Shown here piece after piece: positions 10,685 to 21,866 of a stretch of 64,000 nt of DNA. This DNA is from Lunularia cruciata. Lineage: Eukaryota > Streptophyta > Marchantiopsida > Lunulariales > Lunulariaceae. The DNA lies in contig OX419756.1 of assembly GCA_948567375.1 (NCBI GenBank), positions 4,159,001-4,223,000 of the forward strand. Direction: 5' to 3'. The notes under the pieces are model-generated. The model did no database searches. It was not told the origin of the DNA and saw only the letters and a list, made by a program, of their open reading frames with translations. How positions within the stretch are numbered: position 1 is the stretch's first letter; every line of letters starts with the position of its first letter. The position numbers and the translations under genes were made by a program.

Positions 10685-11522
10685 GTTCCCAAGATGAATC
10701 TAAACACTCAAACATGCTTTTTGTTGATCTCAAACTTCTCATGCATGAGATCTCCACTCTGCAGAATTGACCCTTCCTCACAATGTCACTCAAATCTCAC
10801 AACCAATATGTCACAATCCTTTGAAATTTTTCACACTTGATAACAACTCCAGGGCGTCCCTCCCTGAAAAATTTCAAATCTTTTCATTGAGCTATTTGGC
10901 CTAGACACCTTTCTATTCAGCACCCATATTTCAGATTTGGTCTGAAAACTACCCCCCTCACTTCAAAAACTCATTTCTCCCTGACCAAGAACGATCTTTC
11001 TCTATTTTTTGTGGCAGCAGGTAGGATACAATGCACTGAAGTTTCTTGGAAATTTTCAGGACAATTCACTGAAAATTGAAGAAATGGCAGACTCTGTACA
11101 ATTTTCCAGAGAGCATGCAGTTGCGGGAGCACTTTACCCTATCAACTTTCAAAAATTCTAGCCCAATGCGCATAGAAACTCTCACAATAATTTCAAGTGT
11201 GCTAACTGAAAGATAACCCAAGATATCATGTGTAGAAATCTCAAGTCCAGATCTCAAACTTGAGATTTTGCCTAAAAATCACCTTAATCCCCAAAATCTG
11301 CAATCCACCTCACACAATCTCTCCAATTCCTCTCATGTGTACAAGATGTACAAAATCACCTCAAAGACATCATAATGAACTACAGGGTATACAAATAGAT
11401 CTTGGTTCTCTAACATAAGTTCAGCCCTCTCCTCTCCTAATGTTCTCTCCAAGTGAGCTCTCATAGCCTCCTTCTGCCTAATGTAGAATTGGACGCGGAA
11501 CATTATCTTGCCTTCTAGAGAG
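10685..11522 (-). other. X1 5' untranslated leader
   Basis: About 840 bases between the PBS and the pre-gag ORF. Only short frames are present and they are not kept in X3 (46669-47505). The two copies align along the whole leader, so it belongs to the element. A packaging signal may lie here, but none can be identified by eye. Confidence 0.6.
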
Positions 11523-11540
11523 GTCCCGGCAACGGAACCA
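11523..11540 (-). other. X1 primer binding site, tRNA-Glu type
   Basis: The - strand reads TGGTTCCGTTGCCGGGAC, 18 bases, starting 4 nt inside the 5' LTR. It is complementary to a tRNA 3' end GTCCCGGCAACGGAACCA, which matches plant tRNA-Glu as I remember it. X3 has the same site at 47506-47523 with one change. Confidence 0.75.
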
Positions 11541-11544
11541 AAAT

Positions 11545-12235
11545 TGTGAGCCGGCCTGTCTCTCACTCAGGATGAACCTCTGATGGCTATTATGGTAGCG
11601 CACCATGGACTAAGAAGGCAAGGAACCCCAACTCCATCATACTCCTCCAAGGCTAACACTCCAAGACTCAAGACATTGCTCACTAGAGAACTCAATGAGA
11701 GAGAGATAGTTGCAAATGAAAGGATGATGAGTACCTCCTCACCCCTTGTTTATATACTTATGAAATAGTTACGTACCAAAGTTGCTAATTACCGTAGTAA
11801 CTCAAGTTACTAGACTAAAAGTCAAGTAAAGTCAAAAAGTAGAAAGGAATATTCATTCACATGGGCATATTCCCCTAAGCATGTGATCTTATCTTGACCC
11901 AACCACTAAGTCAAGGAGTCCTTCACATGGGCTATCCTTGGACTAAAGAAGAATCCAAACAAAAAGGTTTGCGGGCCCAAGAGTTCTCAACTCTTTCCTC
12001 AAAGCCAAACACCTAGGAATAATACCAAGTCAACACACTAAAATCCAAAATAGTGGTGCTCATCTTTTCTACTTCCTCTAAAGTAAGGTCCCATCTATCT
12101 TAGCTATGACTAACTTTAGCTAACCATGACTAATATAGAACCATCTTTTATCTTTATATAAATAATATCTCTTAAGTACTTGTAATACCAAGCTAAATAT
12201 CACAATACCACACACATGCACAAATGGGTGTTACA
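11545..12235 (-). repeat. 5' LTR of X1
   Basis: 691 bp with perfect TGTGAG...GTTACA ends on the + strand (TGTAAC...CTCACA on the - strand). The reverse complement of a TATATAAA box is at 11749-11756. This LTR carries the promoter for the element RNA. It differs from the 3' LTR by a 5-bp indel near 11690 and scattered substitutions. Confidence 0.92.
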
Positions 12236-14423
12236 GGACTCTATGAATACTGCCCCGAAATGTGCCACCAACCACTTTCGTAAGCCATCACGGTGCAAAA
12301 TCTGAAGCCTGATGAGAAAAGAATTTGGGAGTGGTAGATTGGGAGCATGGGACATCTCATGCTCAAACGCTTTCTTTAATGTTCTACCACTTGCACACTG
12401 CTACAACTCTCACTCCCAATGTCCTCCTCCCCCTCGAGACTCCTCGACTAAAAGACCCCTCGTCTCTCCACTCGCCCTCATCTTTATTCATCAGAGCCCT
12501 CAAACATGAGAAGATTGTAACCCACGTAGCCAATCACATACATGTACATAGATTGCTCACATGGCAGCATCTCATCCGTTGGATCTAGTAGAAAACCTAC
12601 CCCACTAATGTGGAGATAAATTATGATAAGTCATTTTTTTAATGGCTATGCAAACCACAACCCGACATCATGAACAGGAGTATGCTTTGTTTCATGAGTG
12701 AGAATCTCCCCTGCTACTTTGCATGTGCTTTCATGAATACTACTTTGCGTGTAGCATTCATATATATTGACCAAATGTTTTTAGTGGAATAATTTGCTAT
12801 CATACCCCCATCCGAGCCGCTAAACTTAGTGTGTACTAGATTTGTACTAGATACTAGATTTCACTAGATTTGTAATGAAAGAGCACTTGGGGCATATATG
12901 GGCAGTATATGGGAGGATTTTACTTTGAATTGAAACGTTTAACATGTATTTCAGAACTTCACTTCCACAACCGAGGATGAAATAACACATCATTTCATTG
13001 AAGACCTGAAGCCAGTTGCTATAGCCTGAGCATCTCAAGTTAATAAGATGAATTTTCGAATTTAAAAATCCTTGAACTTTGGTTAACAGGCACTTCCTGG
13101 ATCAGACGGAAAATAATTAAAAGCAATTTCATAAGGTATTTCAGAATGGTGGAGATATACAAAATTTTCATGAAACTTTTGTTGTCATAGAGGCAGGCGT
13201 ACATGCTGGGATGTCTCGTTTTTTTCGTCAGCTACTCGTTTGCGAGAAGACTCTGATTCACGAGTAACCCTTGACTCTTGAGGGCAGATTCTCGAGTAAC
13301 CCTTGTTCACGGTCAGCATAAAACAGGGTCAAATGGTGAAATACAGGCCGAAAAAGGTCATCTTGTGAAATTTCTCGGGCAACCATCTACACTCAAAACC
13401 AAGAACGATGCGAATTCTTGTGTTATATGCATTCTGTGTTTGGTGCATATGCGGCTTTGCTGATGCACCCAAATCTTTAAGTGGTGGATGTGGTATTCTG
13501 TGGTGAGTTGGAGATGCTTCTATGTAAGCTCACGCTGAGCTATGTGATTAATTACTTGTAGTATTTTATTTTCTGGATATGTCCATGATCTGAATCGAAC
13601 TAGTCTTTCAGTATAAAGCAGAAGGATTTAGTATTTGATTATCTTTTGGCAATATCGAGTAGAAGGGTGTAAGAGTTGGTCTTGCATGTAGAGTTCGTAT
13701 CGGTTAAATTGTACACTTAGCGCAATCATTTTACTAAAACGTGCGAACAAAATTTTGCTCTTTCTTCCAATGCAATCACCATGAGGATTCCGGAAAAGGA
13801 CTTAAAAGAGAAATCAGATTTTGGCTGTCAAGTTCTGAATTTAGACATTTGGAATATGCTTGTATTAACTTTATCAATGTATATAGCGGAGATGGACTCA
13901 ACGGGACCCCAAACTTGTTCCCAAGATTTCTCGATTCTCCAAATTGGTAAAAGGACTTAATCTTGAACTCGGCACCAAGATTTCACTGTACCCCAAGTTA
14001 TTAGGACGATTTAACGGTTCCCTTTAGTCGAACATGTCACGACTTTGTGATAGAATGTTGTTGTTAACGCATTGAAGAGTTCAGTTAAAGAGATTGAGGT
14101 TCTTTTGAGTAGAGATGGTGACTTTAGCTTTGGATAAGTGGAGTTGACTAGAGTGAGGAGCGTCATTGATAAGCTGTAGACAGTAGAATCCAGTTCGTGA
14201 CCACAGTTTCTCAGATTGGTATGTATCAGGCCATTCTAACAGGGAATTACTGTCGTGTAGTGAGAATTTCCGGGGAAGTGCAATACACTTTGAAGGGACC
14301 TCAACGAGTAAATTCACGTTTTGCATGACTGTCCTTGCAGTTTGGTCTACATAGGGGTATTTCATCAGGTTGGTTTGTAGTTTCATAAGTGTTTTTGGGT
14401 GGTTGTGTTCTCTTGGCATCCTT
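12236..14423. other. Gap with no recognised gene
   Basis: No coherent coding signal on either strand; frames are short and lack recognisable domains. Composition is closer to single-copy DNA than to the flanking elements. Around 13885-14030 there are several loose copies of a phrase like GTACCCCAAGTT followed by GATTTAAC, which recurs at 20575-20720, 60595-60650 and 61255-61320 (see findings). Confidence 0.5.
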
Positions 14424-15630
14424 ATTTTCCTCTCGTTATTTTCCTCTCGTTTTGTGGTTGTTGGTAGGTAAGTCTTGGAGATTTATGTGATAGAGGTGGA
14501 AGGAGGATCCTTTTCTCTCAAGATGTTATTGCGGCAGATGATAGATAGTCTATCCTCACGGGCACAAGATGATTTTCCATTTCTTGCTTCACTATCATCA
14601 GATTGGACGAGAGGTTTCTAACCTTCCTTGATGGAACGACAATGTGAATATATGCTACATTCTCTCTTAGTTGACTTGTCCATTCCTCAAGCTACTAGAG
14701 CACTTCTTTGCTCTTGCTCCGACAAGGGTAAAGGCTCTTGGATCCTAGCTCGATTGTGCATTAGGGCATTCAGACTCGCACCAACTACTTTCTTTATAGC
14801 AATGAGATTTTGCCTAGGTTTGGTCCACCCATTTGCATCTTCATTACTAAGTTGTGAGTGTGGTTCTACACTAGATGCAACAACGGTCCATATGACATAG
14901 TGTCCTTTGGGGGACAGAGGATAGCTACCCATGATGCTATTAGGGACATCGTGTTTGCTATGTCACGTGAGAGTGGATACTTGGCTTGGAGGGAACGCTC
15001 ATATGCTTTGCAGACGACATGTGTCAAGACATACTTAAACTTGGTCCGAGATGATCAGGTGACAATAGCGGATGTTGTGGTTACAGATTATATGCGAGAT
15101 ACAATTTCAAAGGGAGTGATTACCCATCCCCTTGTAAGGGTGGCGAGCATAGCAACAGGTTCCAAGGTCTCCAAGTATAGGGGCATGCAATGAGGTCACC
15201 TCTTTGTTCCTCTAGCCTTGGAGTTATATGGAGCGATGGACACAACATTTGACACATTCATTAGGGAGTACACGAGAGCTTATCATGTTAGGCACTGGGG
15301 GTACCACTCTCACTCTCATACTTTGTAGCATATTTTAGACATCATGTGTCCATTTCCGTACAAAGGGCAGTGGTTGGTGCAATCCAGAGGAGAGCAATCA
15401 CTCTAGGTGATGCTTCTTTGGATGCTCCAGTTGTTTTTAGACCACACGACTTGCATAGCTCAGATATCTTAGGTGTAATGGGACAAATCTCTCATATATA
15501 CTCTATTGAGGCTTAGCCCCATTTTACCTTTTTCATCTCTCCCTTGTACAACTTGATAAGGTCATCCCATCCTTCATTTTTTTTGTGTGGTCGTCCTTTT
15601 TCCTTCACTTGATGTGTTGACATAAAGAAC
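14424..15630 (+). mobile_element. Non-LTR retrotransposon copy A, 5'-truncated
   Basis: Begins within the body of the element and matches copy D from about 56105 onward through the 3' UTR. It contains the C-terminal half only: a Cys/His cluster (Cys codons at 14853, 14859 and 14901, His near 14889) and the following nuclease-like region (about 15050-15250). The end shares a tail of the form CTTTTTCATCTCTCCCTTGTA (15524 on) with copies D and E. Truncation at the 5' side is typical of target-primed reverse transcription. Confidence 0.8.
14628..15500 (+). pseudogene. C-terminal part of the non-LTR polyprotein (copy A)
   Basis: Pieces in two frames read MERQCEYMLHSLLVDLSIP, then CECGSTLD...H, then GQRIATHDAIRDIVF, then a VADVVV-D-MRDT block and a CX-free tail ending near RAYHVRHWG. 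The order equals that in copy D. Family knowledge: in RLE-type non-LTR elements a Cys/His finger precedes a PD-(D/E)XK endonuclease; the resemblance here is by pattern only. A frame change near 14900 and a stop at 15191 break it. Confidence 0.7.
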
Positions 15631-16204
15631 AATAATCAGGATGCGACCAACTATGGGAGACAACCCTGGCCGCCATTATGTTAGAGTAAAGAGACAACCA
15701 AGACAATAGGGTCAGTCAGTAATTAGGACAGACCAGCTCGAGGGACAGCCCAGGATGATGATGATACAAAATATAGATATAATTAGGCAAGTATTGACAG
15801 GATGTGATTTGGAGATGCTGATGCTTGATTAAGGTGTTAAGGGAGCATTAGGCCTCTCCAGCAGATTGAGGGAGTGCCAATCCAACATGATCTGCCAAAC
15901 AGTGGTGTAGTTGCCAAATGTGGGGTGGATACCTCAATAGCTTGGGTTCAAGAATGTAAGCAATTTCTATCGTACAATTTAGGCTAAATTTGATTTGGGA
16001 GTGCATACATATTTCAAGAGTAATGCGTTGGAGTGTGAATAGATATTGGTGAGATATAGGTAAGAAACTAGTAGCAAAACCACTCAAGATAGAAATTAGG
16101 GATTCAGCACATTGAATATGGGAGAATTTGGTATTGGCAAGTTCTTGTACAAAAGTGTTCTAGTACTATATGGTTCTTCTATCAAAAGGTTATTGTAGTG
16201 GAAG
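15631..16204 (+). other. Unassigned stretch before the chromovirus
   Basis: Short frames such as a MRPTMGDNPGRHYVR start near 15640 could be the decayed beginning of the following chromovirus, but no Gag motif is visible. The body of gag and RT for that element is missing, so a large internal deletion lies here or the element was truncated. Confidence 0.35.
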
Positions 16205-17200
16205 CGGGGAGACCCTTGAGTACAAACCAGGTCGGTTCCATGTCATCCCTGATGCTCTATCATGACGACCTGATTTGAAGGCTCTTCCTCTCATCACGGC
16301 GGCAATTACAACGGTGTTCATTGACCCTAAGGTCCATAATGAGTTTCAATCAGCTCTACAACAAGATCCCTTCTTCCAAATGGTACATGGTCGTCTGACA
16401 GCATGCGACAAGGAGTACAACACCTTCTCCTTCAAGGAAGGCCTTTTATTCCATGCAGACCATATCTATGTTCCAGCCAAAGGTGATCTTCGACTTGTGT
16501 GCCTTCAAGAAGCCCATGATTTACCAATATTTGGTCACATGGAAGTGGACAAGACCTTGGGCACCCTCTAACGCCAATGGTGGTGGCCCAACATGACACA
16601 AGATGTTTGAGACTTTTTCCAATCATGTGAGAGTGGCCAACGTAACAAGGCCGACAACCAGAAGCCGAGTGGACTCCTTCAACCACTCGCCATTCCATCC
16701 GCTCGCTAGGAGCATGTGAGGTTGGATCTCATCACATCCTTGCCAAAGACAAAACAAGGACACACTGCAATCGTGGTGTTTGTGGATAAGCTTAGTAAGC
16801 AAATCCTTTTGGCACCAACCTATGATACTGTGGATGCTCCAACCTTAGCGCAAATCTACTTCAACAATGTCTTCAAGCATCATGGGATGCCATGTGTACT
16901 CATCTTCAACCGTGATCCTTGATTTACCGGGAAGTTTTGGCAAGCACTCTTCCAGATACTCGACACCAAGCTTGCTTTGTCCATGGCCTATCATCCTCAA
17001 ACTGATGGACAAACCAAATGCGTAGATCGTACATTGGAGGATACGTTGCAGGCCTTTGTCAATGTCCACCATACCAACTAGGATGAATATCTTGCAACTA
17101 CAGAATTTGCCTACAACAATTCCAAATAGGCAAGCACCAGATTTTCTCCCTTCTTTCTCAATTTTGGCCAAGATCTGCTTGTTCTAGATTCTTTTCTTGC
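16205..17200 (+). pseudogene. pol: RNase H end and integrase of the chromovirus
   Basis: Starts with EYKPGRFHV-PDALS, the standard RNase H end, then a 98-codon open stretch into the integrase N-terminal finger (HD...GHMEVDKT and CES...NKAD, the second Cys lost). The core has Asp in RLDLITSLP; the second catalytic Asp in the block F-N-R-D-P is followed by a stop, and the Glu block reads QTKCVDRTLED with the usual Glu replaced by Lys. It is therefore inactive. Confidence 0.85.
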
Positions 17201-17815
17201 TCCCCCTCCCTCTCAGGTTCCTCATACTTCCACATTCTTGACCATTATATCCCAATCTCTCCAACAAGCCAAGTCTCACCTCCTTGTTGCTCAAAATTGC
17301 CAAAAACAATATGCGGACCACCATCGTTGTGATCTCACCTTTGAAGTTGGTGATAAAGTCATGCTATCCTCTAGTAACCTCCCTCTCCAACTTGATACCC
17401 AAGATTGTAAACTTGCTCCTAATTGGATAGGACACTTTGATATCACCCACATTGTCTCTCCTGTTGCTTATCGACTTGCCTTGCCTTGTCACATGCGTAT
17501 CCATCCTGTCTTTAATGTTTCCAAGTTGAAACCCTTTGTTCCTAACCCCTCTTCCTTTTCCTCTAGAGTCCAACCTCCTCCTCTGCCTGTTCTTATCAAT
17601 GATCATGAGGAGTACAAAGTTGATCGTATCCTTGCGCGTCGCCATATTCAATGAGGCCGTCGCCAACATACGGAGTACAAGATCCTTTGGAAAGGGTATC
17701 CCCTTCATGATGCCACATGGGAACCTCTTTCCCACCTCCAGAATGCACAGATGGCCATCAAGGAATTCGAAGCTTCACTGGCAACGAGGACATCACCAAC
17801 TAGCGGTGGGGAATA
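17201..17815 (+). pseudogene. pol: Integrase C-terminus and chromodomain
   Basis: A 138-codon open frame (17238-17654) includes VGDKVMLSS, the GHFDIT-IVSPVAYRL linker and the RIHPVFNVSKLKPF block, then HEEYKVDRILARR, the first half of a chromodomain. After a TGA at 17652 the same frame resumes with TEYKILWKGYPLHDATWEP, the second half, ending in a NAQMAIKEFEASLATR helix. Aromatic cage positions (Tyr, Trp) look kept. The purine-rich PPT follows at about 17801-17815. Confidence 0.88.
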
Positions 17816-17885
17816 TGTAACAATATGGAGTTTAGCGACAAAGTTAGTCGGGTTTACAAAGTAGAGAATAAGACAAAATAGCCTA

Positions 17886-18114
17886 GAATATTCTAGAAGC
17901 ATCTAAGAAGCTTCTTGGGAAGCTTCCCAACTAGTTAACTTGCGCCCTAAGCAGGTAGCTTCTAGAAGGAAGCTTCTAGAAGCTTCTAACTAGCTTAGCT
18001 TACATGCCAAGTAGGTGGCTTCTAGAAGGAAGCTTCTTGAGAAGCTTCCTAGTTAACTTGGCTTGCACTCCAAGAAAGCGGCTCAAGGAAGCTTCTTGAG
18101 AAGCTTCAAGGGTC
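17886..18114 (+). promoter_or_regulatory. Array of heat-shock-element-like sites in the LTR
   Basis: Heat shock factors bind alternating GAA and TTC triplets spaced by two bases. A perfect three-unit site lies at 17886-17898 and a perfect four-unit site at 17969-17986. Two-unit GAAnnTTC sites recur at 17907, 17919, 18029, 18041, 18087 and 18101. All are within 250 bp upstream of the TATA box. The match is direct; regulation by heat is inference. Confidence 0.55.
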
Positions 18115-18126
18115 TTGTATGGTACC

Positions 18127-18134
18127 TATAAATA
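18127..18134 (+). promoter_or_regulatory. LTR TATA box
   Basis: TATAAATA sits about 110 bp before the LTR end. The inverted copy keeps it at 34475-34482, which supports its use as the core promoter. Confidence 0.6.
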
Positions 18135-18238
18135 CCAAAGCCGAAGCTCATGCTAGGCATTCGGAGTTTTCCCTCATTCAAGTGTCCCAATGTGAGTTTC
18201 CATTCTCCTATTTCTCTCCTCGGTTTCGGTCTTTTACA

Positions 18239-19630
18239 CTCCACCTTGGACCTTCCTCCGACTCCTAGTGCCCCGCCACCTCCATTAGACCACTCGGAGC
18301 TCCTTCCCATTCCTCTTGTCCCACCACCTACACAAGATCAATTTCCTCCACTTGGGTCTTTGACTCATCCTTACATCCCATCCCATCAACATCCAACACA
18401 ATCTTGTCCAGATTTTCCATAAGTAGGGATAGAACTTGCACACCATAGGTAAGATCTCATCTTTTGCATATGCAAGCAAAAGGTTCCTCCATCCTTACCT
18501 CCTTCCCTCCTCCAAGACTCTCCATACTCTAGTACTATCTATACATGCTTTCTCAGACTTATATAAATATTTACACTCTTTGGATCCTATCCAAGCCTTT
18601 TTTCTAGGTTTTTTGCAACCATGGATGTGTACTCGGATTCCTATGTCTTTAACATCTTCTTGTGGGATCCACAATCTACTTCTTACTACATGATATTTTG
18701 GTTGATGACCATGGGAGAGATGTCTCTACTTGGACGTTATTGACCATTTTCCCCTAACAGACATTACTCCTTCTAGCCCATGAGGGTGCTTCAAGCCATT
18801 ATGAGACTATCTCTCACTCTAGGAGGAGTATACAATCAGGGCCCAAGCTGTAGCCATGTAGATTGTAGAGTCTCCATACCTCCACACCTTACCTCCAAAG
18901 CAATGTCATTTCCATCCATCCTTGATGTTAGGTCAAGTAGAGGAGTACATGTGTGTAGCCTAGGCGGTCTTCTCCTTTGAGACTTTGTTAGCCCTATAGA
19001 CCCTATGTCCACCTTCCCTAAAGGAGCTTCCTTTGTTCTTCCATGATTATTAGCTAGATGAGGAGTTATAACTAACGTAGTATTGCTTTGCCCATGCTCT
19101 CTTCCACTCTGCACATTTCTCAATAGGTTGGCCTTTTTGCTACTTTTTGAGCACCTACATGATTATCTATCCCTTGATGCTCCAGATTTGGGTTTTCCTT
19201 TTCTCTTCACATTCTGTCATCATTTGCCTCTAATCATGTACCTTATGGAGCAGCTTATTTGTTTGGAGCTTCTTCTCTCCTTGTTTTTGCAAAGGAGACC
19301 TCATTGCTATGGAGATGTTTTTTGGTATTTTATATTTTGTACTATTTATCTTTTATGATTATGGAAGTCCTTTTCTTACTTCTTGTCTCCCCATGAATTT
19401 GCTATGGCTACTCCATAGGGCTGTGAGATGGTGATTACGGGCATTTGAGCATCCTTGACATTCATCCATATTGGGTGGTGGTCCAAGTTGATCTCTCCAA
19501 TGCCTTCAATACCATCTCTCAACCAGCATTATTTCATGCTCTTTGCTCAACTATAGATCAAATTCCCTTCTTGATCCCGTTTCCTTGTACATTCTATGGT
19601 ATTGAGACTCCCCTTCCTTTGTCACTTTGG
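18239..19630 (+). mobile_element. Non-LTR retrotransposon copy B, decayed N-terminal and RT part
   Basis: Begins directly at the chromovirus LTR end. Scattered frames match copy C in the same order: an LLCPCSLPLCTF block (19087 on), a FEHLHDYLSLD block (19147 on), then DLSNAFNTISQ (about 19490-19522), which is the RT palm A motif of non-LTR elements, and IPFPCTFYGIE (about 19579-19611). The catalytic box and everything downstream are missing, so the 3' part is lost. Many stops are present. Confidence 0.7.
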
Positions 19631-21866
19631 TGCTTGTTGTTGGGGTGCTCTTTCCCTCGGGTCACTTTGGACCTACTTGTTTGTGTGTTTGGGCTTGGTC
19701 TTTTGGGACTCATTGGGGTTTATGCTCTTCTGTCCTTTTGCACTTGTTGGTGTCTTGTACTCTTTTGACTTTCTGCCTGGGTATTATTTTATATATTGTA
19801 TATTAAGGTATGGAGATTCAGGAACTTTGAATTAGGATCACCGGAAAGAGAGGTTCTACCTTGGAATCAAGGTAGTCTAATAATCATGTCTCGATAAGAT
19901 TAAATTATAAGTTCCATAAAACCATTGGAGCTGTAATAGGGGAAAAATTTCTCATAAATTACTCAATAACCGTAATCTATCACTGTTTTGCTACACCATA
20001 TTTTAATTCTTTGTCAAATGATAATTCTATGGATTATTATTCTTTTTGAAATTAACAGCTATAATTTGAAAAACAACACTCTTAAACTCAAAATAAGAAA
20101 TATTTTCTTTTTATTTTCGTTTACTAAATTAACTATGGTCAGTTTATTAGAAGGTAACTTTCGATATACTAGATTCTCTTCTACATATCAAGAAGAATGA
20201 TTCTATCCGTCCGTGAAATAGTTGAAATCGCATGGCACGTGAAGTTTACAAGAGTACGGTTACGTCTTCGGACCAACTTGGAATATAATTAAATTGAATT
20301 TTGCCCATTATGGAGTGCTGTTGCTTTTTGTCCCTTCCAACTTACGCAACATCACTGTGCATTCTTGATCACAACTGTTGTCGGATTAACACGAACAATG
20401 CGATATTCTATCGATGAAAAGTCGGAAAGCTCTAATACAGTACACCTTCCTGGAACTTGTCTCTTGGTTCGATGGGCAAAAAAAGCAGGAATTATATTCG
20501 TGTCAGCTGCTGCATGCGGTCACTGACAATGTCTCTCACTAAGTCCCAGCTGCTACAATGGAATTTTGAGTCAAAGATGGACTTTACTGTACCCTAACTT
20601 TGGCATATAGACTTAACTACACTCCAAGTTGGCTAAACATGGGACTGCCGTTATATCTATATGCCAAGGATGGTTAAAGTGTTTAACAGCACCCCTTGAT
20701 ACCACGTGATTTGACATGGCATTCGTTTGTCAAGTTGGCAGTGGTCTTCACTGTTGAAGAACTAATGTTCTTGTCGGGATATTAAATATACACAAATACA
20801 TAGGGGATGCAACCGGCAAACCGTGCATGTACCGGGAAACATCCGTCCGAGAATATTCCTACCTCCAGATTTTCCATCAATTTTCATCATTGAGTTGAAC
20901 AAGAATTTGTTTATGACGAAATCCGTGTCGGAGATTATAGTCTAATTTTCTGGATGAAGGCCATTCATTTGGCTAAATTCTAATCGGGCGCGAAGTCCTC
21001 AAGATGCCCAGAAGTTAAGATTTATTTTGTTGAATTCCTATCAACTCTTTTGCCGAATTCTCATCATACCCGAAAGTCTAAGTTCTTTCGATTCAATCCC
21101 AAGTCTAACTTCTTCTAAGTTTATAGGTTGAATTTCAGTCCGAGCTGAATTGTCAATACGGCTCGCCGTATGGACAACCATACCCGAATGTCTAATTTGT
21201 GCTGTTTCTGAGTTTGTTCTTGTTATCCTACCGGTCGCCGTTCCTTTTCTGTTTTTGTCGAACTCTTGTGCGGCCTCAATTTCAAGACGAATCCTTCGTT
21301 CAGCTTGAAAATCTGATTTCTTTTCGTTGAATTCCAGTCCGGCTGCAACTTCAGGTTGAATTCTTCGTTCCTCTTAAAAGTATTTTCCGCTTCGAGGGGA
21401 ACTCGAGTCCAGAACTCTATTTAGATAGCGCGTTCGATGTATTCCGACCAAAGCCGGACATGGATGATGTGCTTTTAATCAACAATCCATTTGGCTTAAA
21501 ATTACACAATTCAATGTGAATTATAAAGACGAATGGTCTATACCATTCCATAAGCTCATTTACGTGCAGTCAATTCACGAGTTCTTAATCTGAGAAACGC
21601 TTGATGAATGGTCATGCTGCGTGTGAATTGGATCTTTCAAGGACAACCAGGATTACATGGTAGAGGGTTTCAAAGTCCATATTTTCCATAAATTATAGGC
21701 GGAGCCTCGGGAGTCATAAATTTGTTACTGTTACCCATAAAATTAACGTCCCCGTCAGAAAGTGTTATGGATAGCAAAAAGTAATTTTCAGGTGAGAGGG
21801 ATTTCAATTTCAAATTGATATGCAATTTTACGGTGGAGTACATTAGTGAAATTCTGTAATTAATTA
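19631..21866. other. Gap, low complexity in places
   Basis: 19631-19830 has a G/T-rich frame of 79 codons without any recognised domain; it may be remnant repeat DNA. 21000-21400 shows a loose repetition of GAATTC-containing phrases (TTGAATTCC, CCGAATTC, TTGAATTCT) spaced about 40-70 bp. 20575-20720 carries the dispersed GTACCC phrase described in the findings. I see no gene. Confidence 0.45.

Larger units (their letters stand above)
4404..12235 (-). mobile_element. Family X Ty3/gypsy element, copy X1, nearly complete
   Basis: On the - strand: 5' LTR (11545-12235), PBS, a small zinc-knuckle ORF, gag-pol in one frame, G-rich PPT, 3' LTR (4404-5100). RT precedes IN, so it is Ty3/gypsy; pol ends in KLKMYHRR without a chromodomain. 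By eye the two LTRs differ by roughly a dozen substitutions and two short indels, so the insertion is fairly recent. The five bases flanking it (TGGTC and GGACT) do not match, so no target duplication is claimed. It sits inside the 3' LTR of the upstream chromovirus. Confidence 0.92.
16205..18238 (+). mobile_element. Chromovirus with HSE-rich LTR, 3' part only
   Basis: Holds the end of RNase H, integrase, chromodomain, purine-rich PPT and the complete 3' LTR. gag, PR and RT are absent. The coding part is broken by stops but long pieces remain readable. A second copy of its 3' end is at 34370-34945 (- strand) and an LTR fragment at 29616. Confidence 0.88.
17816..18238 (+). repeat. 3' LTR of the chromovirus, 423 bp
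   Basis: Starts TGTAACAATATGG and ends TCTTTTACA; both ends agree with the inverted copy at 34370-34782. The 5' two thirds (U3) are filled with AAGCTTC, TTCTAGAA and related palindromes. A TATAAATA box lies at 18127-18134. Confidence 0.85.

Noticed and set aside
11523..11540. tRNA gene fragment
   Set aside because: Only the 3' 18 bases match and they sit exactly at the LTR edge, as a primer site should.
14081..14419. 112-codon - strand frame
   Set aside because: No domain, no conserved context, and composition like the surrounding non-coding DNA.
19596..19835. 79-codon + frame with hydrophobic, Leu/Cys-rich sequence
   Set aside because: Arises from G/T-rich low-complexity DNA at the end of copy B; no membrane-protein family recognised.
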